Source of the DNA: Patescibacteria group bacterium
GTDB lineage: Bacteria; Patescibacteriota; Gracilibacteria; UBA1369; JAHJTR01
Assembly: GCA_018829865.1 (NCBI GenBank)
Contig: JAHJTR010000225.1
Coordinates: forward strand, 1-17,696
DNA: 17,696 nucleotides
Reading direction: 5' to 3'
Shown here: positions 7,264 through 15,241 of the stretch, in pieces
How the letters are laid out: every line of letters starts with the position of its first letter
Position numbering within the stretch: position 1 is the stretch's first letter
Made by a program: the position numbers and the translations under genes
The notes under the pieces: generated by a model
Told to the model about the DNA's origin: nothing
What the model saw: only the letters and a program-made list of their open reading frames with translations
Databases searched by the model: none

Positions 7264-7460
7264 TCAACACACTAGCACCTCACTGTTTGGATAGGTTTTC
7301 CGCAATGGTATTTTCTCGAAAATGGTGACCAACAAAATCTGGAGCAAAGTGTAGAGCTAAGAGTCTAGATATAGACCGATACCGCTATCCAAATTTGCCT
7401 CTTGACCACATTCTCTGACGTACCGAAGAACCGTTGGATCCGAAGATTGCGTTGCACTCT
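7264..7460 (-). pseudogene. IS4-family transposase C-terminal remnant (degenerate)
   Basis: No open frame survives, but two neighbouring minus-strand frames read a recognisable transposase tail. From about 7460 the translation is RVQRNLRIQRFFGTSENVV followed by KRQIWIAVSVYI, and after a frame change and a deletion LYTLLQILLVTIFEKIPL ending at a TGA (7264-7266). Intact IS4-type transposases with a DUF4372-like N-terminus end with FGTSENAVKTQIWIA...SLYTLLQILSVTIFEK, from memory. An internal TAG and the missing linker show it is dead. It is the third IS family in this 2-kb interval. Confidence 0.72.
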
Positions 7461-7482
7461 GAAATTGAAACACCGAATTTGA

Positions 7483-8628
7483 TCAGTAGTTTTCTATCTG
7501 TTTAATTCGCGGGGGTTTGACTCCGGCTTTCATTGCAGCAACATAGATATTTTCAGCGGGCCACTTACTGGCTATAAGCACATTGTATAACTTTAGAAAC
7601 ACAACCAAGAAAACATCTAACATAATCGAGAACAATCCAAGATATTTAAAAATGCTGAATTTTTCCTTTTTTGTAAAATCAAAAATCAATAACAACTGGG
7701 GGAAAATCCTTTTAACGCTCCGTGATGATGCATACAATCTAATAACATCCCATAAACACACCTTAACATAAATCATATTACTCATGATATATTTATCAAG
7801 ATTTAGCCCCATTATATTTCTAACAAACAGATAATCTCCATATACCGCATTATAAGTAAGCAAGTTGGATTTTATTCTCAATCTATTTAAGAGTTTTGAT
7901 CTATCAATATCTCCATAATAATTGTAACTATCGTCATTTGATCTGATTCTGTGTGCATTGCTTAGGTTGGAATATCCGCCAAGGCCTATCCCGTCATTCA
8001 AAATCAAAATCCTATCCGCAACAGATAACAAGAAAAATGACGCACAAAGATCAGGTGAAAACTCAGAGAAAAACCTGTCTACTTTTGGCTGTTTCTTTAT
8101 TCTTTTAATTAAATCAACTGAGGCGAATGAGTTTATCATTCTTGGCAAAAGTGTTCCTGTATCTCTCACCTTATTTATGTATTTTTTTATTAACCTATCG
8201 GATGCAATGAAAGACGCTGTCCTTGAATACTTTTTTCTGTAAGCCATTGAATTCTGGGAATCATAATGATCCCAGTCAAAGATCACAACCTCAGCGTTTG
8301 ATCTAATTATCAGTTCTTTTATCGTCATTAAAGCAAAACTGTAATAGGCATGCTTATCTTCAAGGACAGTAATATATTGCCCTGTCGTCTTTTCCAGAGC
8401 ATTTTCCCAATTTTCTGACATATTTAACCCCCCTGATCTATAATATCTCAGTCTAGGATCCTTAAACATCGACACAGCTTCAGCAGTATCATTTCCATCA
8501 CTGTTATCCATGAGGATAATTTCAAAGTCTTTCAACGATTGGTCTAGTAAACTCTGAATTGCATAATTAACTATATGCGAGCGATTTTTTGTTGGAATTA
8601 ATATGGAAAAAAATGGTAACTTATTCAA
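7483..8628 (-). CDS. GT2 family glycosyltransferase
   Basis: A 381-residue GT-A type transferase: FFSILIPTKNRSHIV (6-20), DFEIILMDNSDGND (34-47), the NMSENWENALEKTTG stretch (69-83) and VLEDKHAYY (88-96) in the place of the DxD metal site. The C-terminal portion has one or two hydrophobic segments (LGLFSIMLDVFLVVFLKLYNVL), a probable membrane anchor. The start is a TTG at 8628-8626; it overlaps the Wzx stop by four bases (TTGA) and has a good AAGGAG site in the end of wzx, so the two genes are coupled. It should add one sugar of the repeat unit. The stop is next to the IS graveyard, with an IS4 remnant only 22 bp downstream. Confidence 0.88.
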   Translation of the reverse strand: MNKLPFFSILIPTKNRSHIVNYAIQSLLDQSLKDFEIILMDNSDGNDTAEAVSMFKDPRLRYYRSGGLNMSENWENALEKTTGQYITVLEDKHAYYSFALMTIKELIIRSNAEVVIFDWDHYDSQNSMAYRKKYSRTASFIASDRLIKKYINKVRDTGTLLPRMINSFASVDLIKRIKKQPKVDRFFSEFSPDLCASFFLLSVADRILILNDGIGLGGYSNLSNAHRIRSNDDSYNYYGDIDRSKLLNRLRIKSNLLTYNAVYGDYLFVRNIMGLNLDKYIMSNMIYVKVCLWDVIRLYASSRSVKRIFPQLLLIFDFTKKEKFSIFKYLGLFSIMLDVFLVVFLKLYNVLIASKWPAENIYVAAMKAGVKPPRIKQIENY

Positions 8629-10139
8629 ATTCTACTCCTTTGTTTATTTAATTTTCGAACAAAATCAAATAACGATTTCCGTATTAATGGCGCTGCAAGT
8701 GACGAAAGTGCAATTGTCGCAACATAACTACTTACCAGCACCAGCAGTTCACCCACTAAACTAAGCTGGACCGGTAGCATCCAACGACAAACCAAAGTGG
8801 CGGCAGCAGCTACTACCATAGGGAAAAGTACGTCGTCCCTATACCATATCCATTTTTCTGTGGTCAATATTCGTCGATACATATAGTTCATACCGAATAT
8901 GAAACATCCAACGTTTAATACCACCCATAACCATGCTGCTCCCATTACCCCATAAATCGGGACAATCAACACATTTGCAGGCACAAATATCGCTATAGCG
9001 ACAGTGTTAACACGTATTGTTATAGATGTCCAACCGTAAGCAAGCTGCATTTGGTATGGTATTACCAACAAGCAATGAATGAATGTTCCAAATACAAGCA
9101 CAATCGCTATTGGCGTAACTTGCTGGGTAAATATTGGATCACCTGTCCACAGAAGTAGCATACGGTCAGCAAATAACATCAGAACGAACGCTGCTGCTCC
9201 CACCACCACTATGACCAATTGTGCCCCTTGGTGGTAAGAGCGGCGCAATGCGATCTCATCTTTGTGACTAAGTATTTTTACAAAATCTGGAAAATATGCA
9301 TCTGCAATAGCGGTCGATAATATGTTGAGTCCACTCGCAACCACTCCTGCAAATACGTAATAACCAAATACTTTTAGTGTCAATATATGCGAAAGTAGAA
9401 TTTTGTCCATCTGCGTAATTAATAGGGAAAGAAAAGTAATCACTACCATCCCACTTGAAAAGTGCCAGATATCTTGTAAGGCGGGTCTAGAAAACCGCCC
9501 GCCGTGGTCTACCATAGGCAAAGTGCGGTAAACAATGAGTGCAAACAAAACCAAATTCAGAACAGAGATGACCCCTTGCCACAAGAAAAATGCTTCGATG
9601 GTTGAGGACATCCAAATAAAAATGCCGACTGCACCTATCCCTCTTAGGGTAGCCGTGAAGCTATTAATAATATTTAGCAAGACCTGTTTTTGTAGTCCGA
9701 CAATACTGCTGCGGTAGATGTTTTCAATAAATCGCAAGGCAATGATAACGCCCATGACTGCAAACGCTTTTGCGACAGTATCCACGGGGAGTTTTTCTGC
9801 TATTAGCCAATCTGAAGCGAGCCATCCTGATGCTGCCCAGATACCCAAGGCGACTGAAATAGCCATCCCGAATGCGATGATTTCGATGCTACGTAACAAA
9901 TCGCGTATAGCCTGTGCGCTATGCGCCCCACCTGTAAAGCGTGCCATTTCACGAATTAACGTAGGTGTCATCCCCATATCCAGTAACGTCAGCCAAGCTT
10001 GAAGCAGTGCGAAAATACCAATAAGCCCATAGGCCTCAATCCCTAGATATTTGATATACACTGGAATGAAAGCCAACTCCATCAAGGCTCTCCAACCTTG
10101 CCCGAGGTAATTGGCGAGAATATTTTTCTTAAGGCTCAC
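8625..10139 (-). CDS. wzx: Wzx-type O-antigen/polysaccharide flippase
   Basis: A 504-residue protein with about 12-14 membrane helices. It opens with NILANYLGQGWRALMELAFI followed by PVYIKYLGIEAYGLIGI, the classic start of the polysaccharide transporter (MATE/MOP) family, and contains LLDMGMTPTLIREMAR and YRSSIVGLQKQVLLN. The family moves undecaprenyl-linked repeat units across the inner membrane. The start is a GTG (10139-10137) that overlaps the last base of the preceding stop codon. Base composition is visibly richer in GC than in the sugar genes on either side, and the protein reads like those of Gammaproteobacteria, suggesting import from another lineage. The downstream GT2 gene overlaps by four bases. 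Confidence 0.93.
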   Translation of the reverse strand: MSLKKNILANYLGQGWRALMELAFIPVYIKYLGIEAYGLIGIFALLQAWLTLLDMGMTPTLIREMARFTGGAHSAQAIRDLLRSIEIIAFGMAISVALGIWAASGWLASDWLIAEKLPVDTVAKAFAVMGVIIALRFIENIYRSSIVGLQKQVLLNIINSFTATLRGIGAVGIFIWMSSTIEAFFLWQGVISVLNLVLFALIVYRTLPMVDHGGRFSRPALQDIWHFSSGMVVITFLSLLITQMDKILLSHILTLKVFGYYVFAGVVASGLNILSTAIADAYFPDFVKILSHKDEIALRRSYHQGAQLVIVVVGAAAFVLMLFADRMLLLWTGDPIFTQQVTPIAIVLVFGTFIHCLLVIPYQMQLAYGWTSITIRVNTVAIAIFVPANVLIVPIYGVMGAAWLWVVLNVGCFIFGMNYMYRRILTTEKWIWYRDDVLFPMVVAAAATLVCRWMLPVQLSLVGELLVLVSSYVATIALSSLAAPLIRKSLFDFVRKLNKQRSRI

Positions 10140-10771
10140 TAGACAATCCCGTGAAGCGAGATAACAGCTTGTTGAACGAAGGATGGAGTCAATATCGCGG
10201 CGGCCACTGGCAACACAAAATCACGCCACTTTGACTGACCTTTCCAGTGTGTTTTGGCATCAGCAAGCCAACGGGCTTCTGGCTGTTGTTGCTCGGTTTT
10301 TTTTAATGTTTCCTTGGCTATGATATGCCCATAGCAAAAATCAAGCTCATTCGGCAATGCATGAGGGGATATTCGAATCAAGTTAATGCGCAACGTTTCA
10401 CCCTGAATCAATTTTGCTTGTGTCAGTTTACGTTCCAACCTATCCGCAAATCAGCCAGAAGTGGAACTAATATCTTCGCAACAGTGATTTAACTTCACAT
10501 GCTTTCAGCCATTCACTTAAACACCAGATAGTCTCCTTATCTGACAGTTGTGGTTTGCGCAGTGCCAAGTATGCCAGATAAGCGTGCACCTTGGAGAGAG
10601 TTAATCTGAGCTTATGCGTAACTGAAACCTGGTATCACTCATAAAACCTCATACCCAACATCATTTTGAGCAATACCAACTTCAACTCACGTTTACCCAA
10701 GTTTCCGAAAGGCAATTGTGTAAACTTGTTATTAAGATATTGACCTAAATCTAGTTGTTTCTCAGATATGA
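10139..10771 (-). pseudogene. Broken gene of unknown family, three fragments
   Basis: Three minus-strand fragments in different frames look like consecutive pieces of one protein. The first follows the CmcI-family stop and reads LDLGQYLNNKFTQLPFGNLG then KRELKLVLLKMMLG, ending at a TGA near 10640. The second reads THKLRLTLSKVHAYLAYLAL then RKPQLSDKETIWCLSEWLKA, ending at a TAG near 10470. The third is a 99-codon open frame from a TTG at 10438 (ERKLTQAKLIQGETLRINLI ... AAAILTPSFVQQAVISLHGIV). I do not know the family. The pieces form a mostly helical soluble protein; no start codon for the N-terminal piece is seen. GC content matches wzx rather than the host-like genes, so both probably arrived together and this gene then decayed. 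The third fragment may still be translated and abuts wzx (TAGTG). Confidence 0.5.
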
Positions 10772-11521
10772 TTATCTCATCCTCTTTAAATAACCATCCG
10801 GTGCAACGGTAATTAACAACTTATTCTCAATCTCTTTATCAATTTCAAATTCATTATGTATTTTTAGAAATTCCCAAACTGCTGTCTTAGGATTATTCCC
10901 TTTTCCCCATGGGCGATTTTTTACAAAGTCTTCAGGCAAATCTTCTATGATTGTATCGAAAACAACCATGTAACTTCCTTGAGAAACGAATGGCGAGTAT
11001 AATTCTAATTCTTTCAAAACATGTTCATGAGTATGGTTTGAATCAAGAAAAACCAAAATTCTATTTTTTGATTTAGCAATCTCTTTAACTTTATTAACAA
11101 CTTCCTCAGTAATTGAAGAACCCTCAAACATTGTTATTTTTTTATTTAGGGGATGCTTTTCTATCTCAATACGATTATGTTGCCTAATTTCAATATCAAT
11201 TCCAACAACACTGCCTTTGTCAATTTCACCACAAATTTCAAGTAATGTAAGCATTGAAGCACTTAGGATTAAAGAGCCCCCATGTGCAATACCGGTTTCA
11301 ATTATCAAATCAGGCTTTACTTCCCAGATAATTTCTTGTATAGCAACAATATCCTGTGGGTATTGAATTATTGGTCTACCTAACCATAAGAAATTATAGG
11401 AATAGCCCGATTTTATACTTTCAACTATAAAGTTACCTTTAGCCTTTAGAAAAGACCCGTTGACTCCTTGTTCTTTTATTCTAATTGCTACTTCGTTCTG
11501 AAAAATTTTAATTTGATCCAT
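10772..11521 (-). CDS. CmcI-family (cephalosporin hydroxylase-like) probable SAM-dependent methyltransferase
   Basis: A 249-residue protein with YNFLWLGRPIIQYPQD (42-57) and IIETGIAHGGSLI (73-85), the signature of the CmcI/RmcI family; a later segment FLDSNHTHEHVLKELELY and VVFDTIIED (around 155-190) supply the acidic and histidine residues typical of a metal-assisted SAM methyltransferase. Members are named after cephalosporin hydroxylase but most in polysaccharide loci are thought to be O-methyltransferases. Here it directly follows (16 bp) the CDP-sugar module, so methylation of the same 6-deoxysugar is a reasonable guess. It is the last host-like gene before the GC-rich block. Start ATG 11521; the leader has AGGAAAA. 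Confidence 0.85.
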   Translation of the reverse strand: MDQIKIFQNEVAIRIKEQGVNGSFLKAKGNFIVESIKSGYSYNFLWLGRPIIQYPQDIVAIQEIIWEVKPDLIIETGIAHGGSLILSASMLTLLEICGEIDKGSVVGIDIEIRQHNRIEIEKHPLNKKITMFEGSSITEEVVNKVKEIAKSKNRILVFLDSNHTHEHVLKELELYSPFVSQGSYMVVFDTIIEDLPEDFVKNRPWGKGNNPKTAVWEFLKIHNEFEIDKEIENKLLITVAPDGYLKRMR

Positions 11522-11537
11522 TGTATTTTTCCTGATG

Positions 11538-12623
11538 TTAAAGATTATAGATATTAATGCCGGTGCATGTTAACATTAACTTGATTTCGGAAATATAATT
11601 CTCATTCATTACAATAATCCCATCTATTGGAAATTCCTTAATCTTATCCGGTGAATAAATAGGATGTCCTGTACCTGCTATGAATTTATTCTGTTTGGCA
11701 GGATTGATATCAATTACATATTTAATATGCTTATGCTCAGAATCCAAAAGATTCAGGAAAGTAGATCCCTTTGCACCTGCACCCCAGATTGCAATGGCAC
11801 CATTACTTTTCAGCATTTGAGTAAACTTATTTATACTGTCTTCAAAGAAAAGTGTATTAAATCTTTTAAATGATTTTGTTGGAATGAAAGTTCTTAGCTT
11901 GGCAAGGTCAGCCCATAGATAAATATACTGTCCGCCAAAAAAACTATCAGTATTAGCTTTGTCAAACATGATCGATAAGCTACTTTCAGTAAAGTAGTTA
12001 CAATGTTCATAAAAAATATCCCAAAATGCTTCCTTTTCAACGATCCAATCAAAAGTTGGAACTTCAACAAATAAATATCCTTTATAATGATTGGCTTTAG
12101 CAATTTGATGAAGAAAAGAAAATGGTTTAGGAATATGTTCCAATGTATGGCGCATTATTATTACATCTGCGTTGATATCGTTATATAACTCACTAAAATA
12201 TTCCTTAATGATCCTTTTATTGCTACCTTCATAAGTAGGATCAAATCCCCAGCAATTGAGGCCGTCTTCAAGCATCATTTCAAAAAAGACACCTTTCCCG
12301 CATCCGATTTCAACGATCTTATTTTTATTATTTATTCCGAACTGTTTTAATAGTCTAATTACACTTCTGAGGTGTTCTTTGAAAAAAGCGGAATTACTCT
12401 GCTCATTTTGATAGTTAGCATCATAGTTCATAATAGCGGGATCAAATGTCTTATTAAAAATAAATCCCGATATTGTAGATTGTACCAGCTCTACAATACC
12501 GCGGTTGGCACCCAAAGCTTCTCTTTTAGATGAGTATACCTTATTTTGGAAAATAGGTACATTTTGCTGTGTGAATATATGATTGGCTTTTGGAGAATCA
12601 GAAAAATTGTCTACGAAATTCAT
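11538..12623 (-). CDS. SAM-dependent sugar C-methyltransferase-like protein without zinc cysteines
   Basis: A 361-residue protein with class I SAM motif VEIGCGKG (104-111), HTLEHIPKPFSFLHQ, and a C-terminal Rossmann-like domain IAIWGAGAKGSTFLN (Methyltransf_14/C-methyltransferase C-terminal type). The N-terminal region (NVPIFQNKVYSSKREAL, LVQSTISGFIFNKTFDP) aligns with the zinc-binding segment of the family, but where relatives have a C-x-x-C pair this protein has S-T-I-S (49-52) and there is no upstream CxxC. Start ATG overlaps the SDR stop as ATGA, so translation is coupled. It may methylate the CDP-sugar or a glycan intermediate; whether it is catalytic or a partner of the upstream C-methyltransferase is open. 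Confidence 0.85.
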   Translation of the reverse strand: MNFVDNFSDSPKANHIFTQQNVPIFQNKVYSSKREALGANRGIVELVQSTISGFIFNKTFDPAIMNYDANYQNEQSNSAFFKEHLRSVIRLLKQFGINNKNKIVEIGCGKGVFFEMMLEDGLNCWGFDPTYEGSNKRIIKEYFSELYNDINADVIIMRHTLEHIPKPFSFLHQIAKANHYKGYLFVEVPTFDWIVEKEAFWDIFYEHCNYFTESSLSIMFDKANTDSFFGGQYIYLWADLAKLRTFIPTKSFKRFNTLFFEDSINKFTQMLKSNGAIAIWGAGAKGSTFLNLLDSEHKHIKYVIDINPAKQNKFIAGTGHPIYSPDKIKEFPIDGIIVMNENYISEIKLMLTCTGINIYNL

Positions 12624-13462
12624 TGCTTCATAATTCCTTTCAGTTTTCTATTATCTCCCCAAAAAGCAAACGGTTCATAATCATTATATGGATAATACCC
12701 AAGATTCAATTTAATGGATAAATTGTTTGTATCCAGATAATTTTCTACAAGTTTTCTAATCGATATAGGCTTTCCGCTGCAACAATTAAATTTATCTTTT
12801 ACTTTATCTTGTAATGTAATTTTAATGATTATTTCTGCTACTTTTTCGACATTTAAATAATCCCTTAATTGTTCTCCGCCAGACATATTAAACTCGTTTT
12901 CCTTATTAGCAATTGCTTTTGCTAATTGTGACAATACAGATTTTTCGTTTTGACCTTTTCCATATAGATAAAATAATCTCACCCACTTAAAGTCAAATTT
13001 ATAATAACTCTCCAAAGATTCTAAATACTTTCTTAAAGTATCTTTTGCAATACCATATGGGTTCTGAGGATTTGTAATAATTTCTTCACTCAGACATCCA
13101 TTTACAAGTCCATACTCTAAACATGTGCCCGTAACTGTTAATTTTTTCAGTCCTGCTTTAATAAGATTACTAAGAAAAAAAATGTCGTTTGGTAAATTTC
13201 TTTCAATGTGAAATAATTCTTTATAATTTGGTAATCCTTCCCATGCTAGATGAATAACCGCATCCGGTTGATCGAAGTAATTAAAAAAATTAATTTGAGA
13301 ATTGAGATCACAACTTAAAAATTTTACTTTGTCAAACCAATTTTGTTTTTTTGCTTTGTCTTCATTCCTTGCCGTGGCAATAATATCTAAATCATATTTT
13401 AACAATTCATTAATTACATAATTACCAATAAATCCTGTTGAACCTGTCACTAAAATTTTCAT
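12620..13462 (-). CDS. NAD(P)-dependent sugar epimerase/reductase (extended SDR)
   Basis: Taken as 280 residues from ATG 13462 (MKILVTGSTGFIGNYV), which overlaps the upstream stop as ATGA and has GGAAG seven bases upstream; an open extension to 13510 lies inside the previous gene and is rejected. The dinucleotide motif is GSTGFIG (7-13), followed by HLAWEG (71-76), TGTCLEYG (111-118) and the catalytic YxxxK at Y136/K140 (NPYGIAKD). The SDR family acts on nucleotide sugars as 4-epimerase, 4,6-dehydratase or 4-ketoreductase. Since RfbG already makes the 4-keto sugar, reduction at C4 to finish the CDP-6-deoxysugar is the likeliest role. FNCCSGKPISI is a typical C-terminal substrate segment. Confidence 0.87.
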   Translation of the reverse strand: MKILVTGSTGFIGNYVINELLKYDLDIIATARNEDKAKKQNWFDKVKFLSCDLNSQINFFNYFDQPDAVIHLAWEGLPNYKELFHIERNLPNDIFFLSNLIKAGLKKLTVTGTCLEYGLVNGCLSEEIITNPQNPYGIAKDTLRKYLESLESYYKFDFKWVRLFYLYGKGQNEKSVLSQLAKAIANKENEFNMSGGEQLRDYLNVEKVAEIIIKITLQDKVKDKFNCCSGKPISIRKLVENYLDTNNLSIKLNLGYYPYNDYEPFAFWGDNRKLKGIMKQ

Positions 13463-14688
13463 TTGATTACTTCCAGTGAAGGAATTGAAATGACAAATTG
13501 TCCTCTCCAATCATTGACATATTTTAGCTGCCTGGTAATTTCATCTTTTATATTCCAAGGCAGTATTAAAATGTAATCTGGTTTATTTAATTTTATATAT
13601 TCCTCATTAACTATGGGAATATGGCTTCCTGGTAAAAAATTACCTTGTTTATGTGGTGAAGCATCAACAACAAATTCAATAAGGTCGTTTTTTATTCCGC
13701 AATAATTAAGGAAAGTGTTGCCTTTTGCCGCCGCCCCATAAGCAGCAATGCTTTTACCGGCTCTTTTTACCTCGATAACAAAATCGAGGAAATCAATCTT
13801 GATTTTTTTTATTCTTTTAGCGAATTTTTTATAGTAATTGAATTGATTGATACCTTTACTAATTTCTTTGTTTAATAATTTTTTAACATTTTTAGCTATT
13901 GATTTCGAATCATCAGCTTCATGGCTTACAAATAATCTTAATGAACCGCCGTGTGTTTCGAGTTCCTCGACATCATAAATTTTAAGGCGATGTTTTTCAA
14001 AAACATTTTGTAGTGCAAATAATGAGAAATACCAAAAATGTTCATGATAAATTGTATCAAACTGGTTATTTTCTATTAGCTGTAAAAGATGTGGAAATTC
14101 AAGCGTTATTGTTCCTCCATCATTTAATAGAACCTTTAGACCAGACACGAAATCATTAATATTTGGTACATGTGCAAATACATTATTACCAAGAATTAAG
14201 TCGAACTTTCTCCTTTCCTCAATTATTTTATTTGACATTTCAAATGTAAAATAATCTATAATCGTTTCTATTCCCTTATTGATTGCAACATGTGCAGTAT
14301 TAGCTGTGGGTTCAATACCCAAACACGGGATATTTTTTTTCTTAAAATATTGCAACAAATATCCGTCATTTGAAGCTATTTCAATTACATTAGATCTTTC
14401 ATTTAACGATAGACGGTCGGTAATCATATCCACATAATTTTTCGCGTGGTTTAACCAAGTTGTAGAATATGATGAAAAATATGCATAATCATTATTAAAA
14501 ATTTCTCTTGCACTTTTATATTCATCAATTTGCACTAAAAAACAATTTTCACAGAGCCATAACTTTAATGGAAAATAAACTTCTTCTTTATTTAAATCTT
14601 CTTTAGACAAATAAGAATTAGAAGGAGGGCTCATTCCTAAATCAATAAACTCATGCTTTAACTCACTTGAACAGAATCTGCATTTCAT
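13459..14688 (-). CDS. SAM-dependent sugar C-methyltransferase (TylCIII/TcaB9/NovU type)
   Basis: A 409-residue protein with all three domains of sugar C-methyltransferases: an N-terminal zinc site from C3/C6 (MKCRFC) and C46/C49 (LCENC); a SAM domain with VIEIASNDGYLLQYF (101-115) and NNVFAHVPN (168-176); and a C-terminal Rossmann-like domain with AAYGAAAKGNTFLNYCG. The active-site segments YAYFSSYS (68-75), TIYHEHFWYFS (212-222, with the Glu-His pair) and THGGSLR (245-251) are intact. These enzymes transfer a methyl group to C3 of a 4-keto-6-deoxy nucleotide sugar after epimerisation or enolisation. Here the substrate should be the CDP-4-keto-6-deoxy sugar produced by RfbG. ATGA overlaps on both sides couple it to the epimerase and the SDR. 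Confidence 0.92.
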   Translation of the reverse strand: MKCRFCSSELKHEFIDLGMSPPSNSYLSKEDLNKEEVYFPLKLWLCENCFLVQIDEYKSAREIFNNDYAYFSSYSTTWLNHAKNYVDMITDRLSLNERSNVIEIASNDGYLLQYFKKKNIPCLGIEPTANTAHVAINKGIETIIDYFTFEMSNKIIEERRKFDLILGNNVFAHVPNINDFVSGLKVLLNDGGTITLEFPHLLQLIENNQFDTIYHEHFWYFSLFALQNVFEKHRLKIYDVEELETHGGSLRLFVSHEADDSKSIAKNVKKLLNKEISKGINQFNYYKKFAKRIKKIKIDFLDFVIEVKRAGKSIAAYGAAAKGNTFLNYCGIKNDLIEFVVDASPHKQGNFLPGSHIPIVNEEYIKLNKPDYILILPWNIKDEITRQLKYVNDWRGQFVISIPSLEVIK

Positions 14689-15236
14689 AAAGTAAGGCCT
14701 TCAAATTCTTTTGGTAAATATGGATGATTTTTATCTCTTTCAGAGATTTCTTTTAACGGTAATGGCAATGAACAATTAATACGGGGATCAGTTATATTTA
14801 TTCCACGCTCATATTGTGAGTTATAAAAATTGGTATGTAAATAAAGCATCAAACAATTATTAGTAAGTGTTTGGAATCCATGCGCAAATCCTTCCGGAAT
14901 CAATATCATGTTTAGTTTTTCTTCATTTAATTCTAAGGTAAAGGTTTTTAAGAAAGTTTTTGAATTTTTCCTCAAATCTACAACTATATCAAATACTTTC
15001 CCTTTTAGACAACGCACTAATTTTACTTCTCCAAACGGCGGTTCTTGATAATGCAGCCCTCTAAAAGTTCCTTTGACTTTCGTCAAAGTTAAATTTTCTT
15101 GAACAAATTCTTTATTAAAACTGATATGAGAAAATTCGTTTCTACAAAACAATCTTGACAGAAATCCTCTGGAGTCGCTTTTAATTTCCGGTTCAATTAC
15201 CCAAAGACCGTCAAAAGAAGTCTCTATAAACTTCAT
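14685..15236 (-). CDS. RmlC-like nucleotide-4-keto-6-deoxyhexose 3,5-epimerase
   Basis: A 183-residue cupin of the dTDP-4-dehydrorhamnose 3,5-epimerase family. RGFLSRLF (23-30), GTFRGLHYQ (56-64) with the catalytic His62, VFDIVVDLRKNS (81-92), IPEGFAHGFQTL (113-124) and YERGINITDPRI (142-153) are the expected blocks. The tryptophans seen late in typical RmlC proteins (near IRW-DP and DWP) are replaced, so this belongs to a divergent subgroup, possibly a 3- or 5-only epimerase. No dTDP-glucose genes are present, while CDP-glucose 4,6-dehydratase sits 5 bp upstream, so CDP-4-keto-6-deoxyglucose is the likely substrate. The stop overlaps the C-methyltransferase start (ATGA). Confidence 0.87.
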   Translation of the reverse strand: MKFIETSFDGLWVIEPEIKSDSRGFLSRLFCRNEFSHISFNKEFVQENLTLTKVKGTFRGLHYQEPPFGEVKLVRCLKGKVFDIVVDLRKNSKTFLKTFTLELNEEKLNMILIPEGFAHGFQTLTNNCLMLYLHTNFYNSQYERGINITDPRINCSLPLPLKEISERDKNHPYLPKEFEGLTL

Positions 15237-15241
15237 TTATT

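Noticed and set aside
6973..7480. Search for the missing N-terminal part of the IS256 transposase on the far side of the IS110-like element
   Set aside because: The minus-strand frames there give only IS4-type sequence; no IS256 similarity was seen, so a clean insertion into an intact IS256 copy is not supported.
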